Shown here one piece after another: positions 63,386 through 64,000 of a stretch of 64,000 nucleotides of DNA. The notes beneath the pieces were generated by a model, which saw only the letters and a list, made by a program, of their open reading frames with translations, was not told where the DNA came from and ran no database searches. The stretch covers positions 2,728,001 to 2,792,000 of the forward strand of contig NZ_CP102850.1 in the NCBI RefSeq assembly GCF_024734075.1, written 5' to 3'. Origin of the DNA: Gordonia mangrovi (GTDB lineage Bacteria; Actinomycetota; Actinomycetes; Mycobacteriales; Mycobacteriaceae). Both the position numbers and the translations under genes were made by a program. The first letter of the stretch is position 1, and the number at the start of each line of letters is the position of its first letter.

Positions 63386-64000
63386 TCAGTCGATGGTGCG
63401 CTTGTTGTAGGCGCGCAGGGCGAACGGCGCGAAGATCACCGTCAGCACGACCGACCAGATCAGCGTCGCCAACTCCGGGTTCTGCAGGGGCCACGGCTCG
63501 TCGGGACCGGCGGCCGGACCGTTGCCCCACAGCACGCGAAGCGCCTGCACGAGCGAGGAGATCGGGTTCCATTCGGCGATGGTCTGCAGCCAGGTCGGCA
63601 TCGGGTCGGTGGGCACGAATGCGTTCGACAGGAAGGTGATCGGGAACAGGGTGGTGAACATGAAACCGTTCACCGCCTCGACGGTCTTGAGCCACGACCC
63701 GACGAGGATGCCGAACCAGATCATCGCGAACCCGAACAGCAGCAGCAGGGCGAAGGCCAGCACCGCGTCGACGAAACCGTTGTGGATGCGCCAGCCGATG
63801 GCCAGGCCGGTGATCGCCATCACGACGATGCCGATCGACGAGTGCAACAGACTGGCGATGCTGCGTCCGATGATCACCGCGGAGCGTCGGATGGGCAGGG
63901 ACCGGAACCGGTCGATGATGCCCTTCTCCAGATCGGCGGTGATGCCGGTGGACACGATGAACGCGGTGAACACGATGGTCTGGCCCATGATGCCGGGCAG
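63386..64000 (-). CDS. ABC-2 type permease, DrrB-like (partial)
   Basis: The C-terminal about 200 residues of a permease; the 5' end lies beyond the right edge. ADLEKGIIDRFRSLPIRRSAVIIGRSIASLL is the ABC-2 signature. The six-helix pattern and FLSNAFVPTDPMPTWLQTIAEWNPIS between the last helices are typical of daunorubicin-type (DrrB) exporters. The ATPase (DrrA-like) is expected upstream, outside the window. Confidence 0.88.
   Translation of the reverse strand: MPGIMGQTIVFTAFIVSTGITADLEKGIIDRFRSLPIRRSAVIIGRSIASLLHSSIGIVVMAITGLAIGWRIHNGFVDAVLAFALLLLFGFAMIWFGILVGSWLKTVEAVNGFMFTTLFPITFLSNAFVPTDPMPTWLQTIAEWNPISSLVQALRVLWGNGPAAGPDEPWPLQNPELATLIWSVVLTVIFAPFALRAYNKRTID

Noticed and set aside
1..64000. 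CRISPR arrays, tRNA or rRNA genes, insertion sequences, prophage
   Set aside because: No regularly spaced repeats, no cloverleaf with a conserved TTCGA-loop that I could recognise, and no transposase, integrase or phage protein among the frames.

Overview
The window is 64 kb of high-GC DNA with dense, mostly co-directional gene strings, GTG starts and ATGA/GTGA overlaps. It looks like a Mycobacteriales actinobacterium close to Gordonia (Rhodococcus and Williamsia are also possible). Gene content supports this: an ini locus of the mycobacterial type (iniR, iniB-like, iniA, iniC), a divergent LigD/Ku pair, a perfect KstR-type operator, an AdhC nearly colinear with mycobacterial AdhC, a SigG-type sigma factor with a SnoaL-like tail, MmpL and MpaB-family proteins. 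No tRNA, rRNA, CRISPR array, insertion sequence or prophage was seen.

Layout. 1-3.1 kb (minus): Mn/Zn-type ABC importer genes, an ArsR/SmtB repressor and an MFS exporter with an operator at its start codon. 3.3-5.1 kb: adhC and an alpha/beta hydrolase. 5.2-13.4 kb: a complete but unusual 'membrane-only' complex I-like operon (nuoA-[NuoB/NuoD-like fusion]-nuoHJKLMN) that lacks every Fe-S/NADH subunit and is preceded by a CsoR-type palindrome. 13.5-17.2 kb: nadB, an epoxide-hydrolase-like enzyme, and a proline-rich protein with two Cys/His motifs. 17.3-20.3 kb: csoR-copZ-small membrane protein-copA. 20.5-23.6 kb: a KstR-controlled flavoprotein and a membrane-anchored sulfite-oxidase-family protein. 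24.0-34.8 kb: an enlarged ini locus in which iniR and an Hsp70-like membrane protein diverge from three IniB-like or repeat-rich proteins, iniA and iniC. 34.8-35.6 kb: a gene-free segment with a 160-bp near-identical duplication and a 73-bp palindromic element. 35.6-38.6 kb: pntAA-pntAB-pntB. 38.7-42.0 kb: DoxX-like and YdcF-like proteins, a phosphodiesterase and a frameshifted dienelactone hydrolase. 42.0-45.5 kb: ligD/ku. 45.5-49.7 kb: DUF2231, MFS, an internally shortened TSUP transporter, lysG/lysE. 49.8-54.4 kb: mmpL, lactate-monooxygenase-like enzyme, MpaB-family protein. 54.5-59.0 kb: two TetR regulators and an acyl-CoA dehydrogenase/phosphotransferase/SDR operon. 59.1-64 kb: phosphatase, VOC protein, sigG-like, ROK regulator, partial ABC-2 permease.

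How it fits together. Metal handling recurs: Mn/Zn import, ArsR-controlled export and CsoR copper efflux. The same type of CsoR-family palindrome stands before the complex I-like operon and before the TSUP gene, and the NuoB/D-like fusion carries a His/Asp-rich linker. The most novel-looking item is therefore this redox-cofactor-less, possibly metal- or sulfur-stress-regulated proton module. The second is the expanded ini envelope-stress locus. Products were assigned by eye from motifs and family knowledge; no database search was run.
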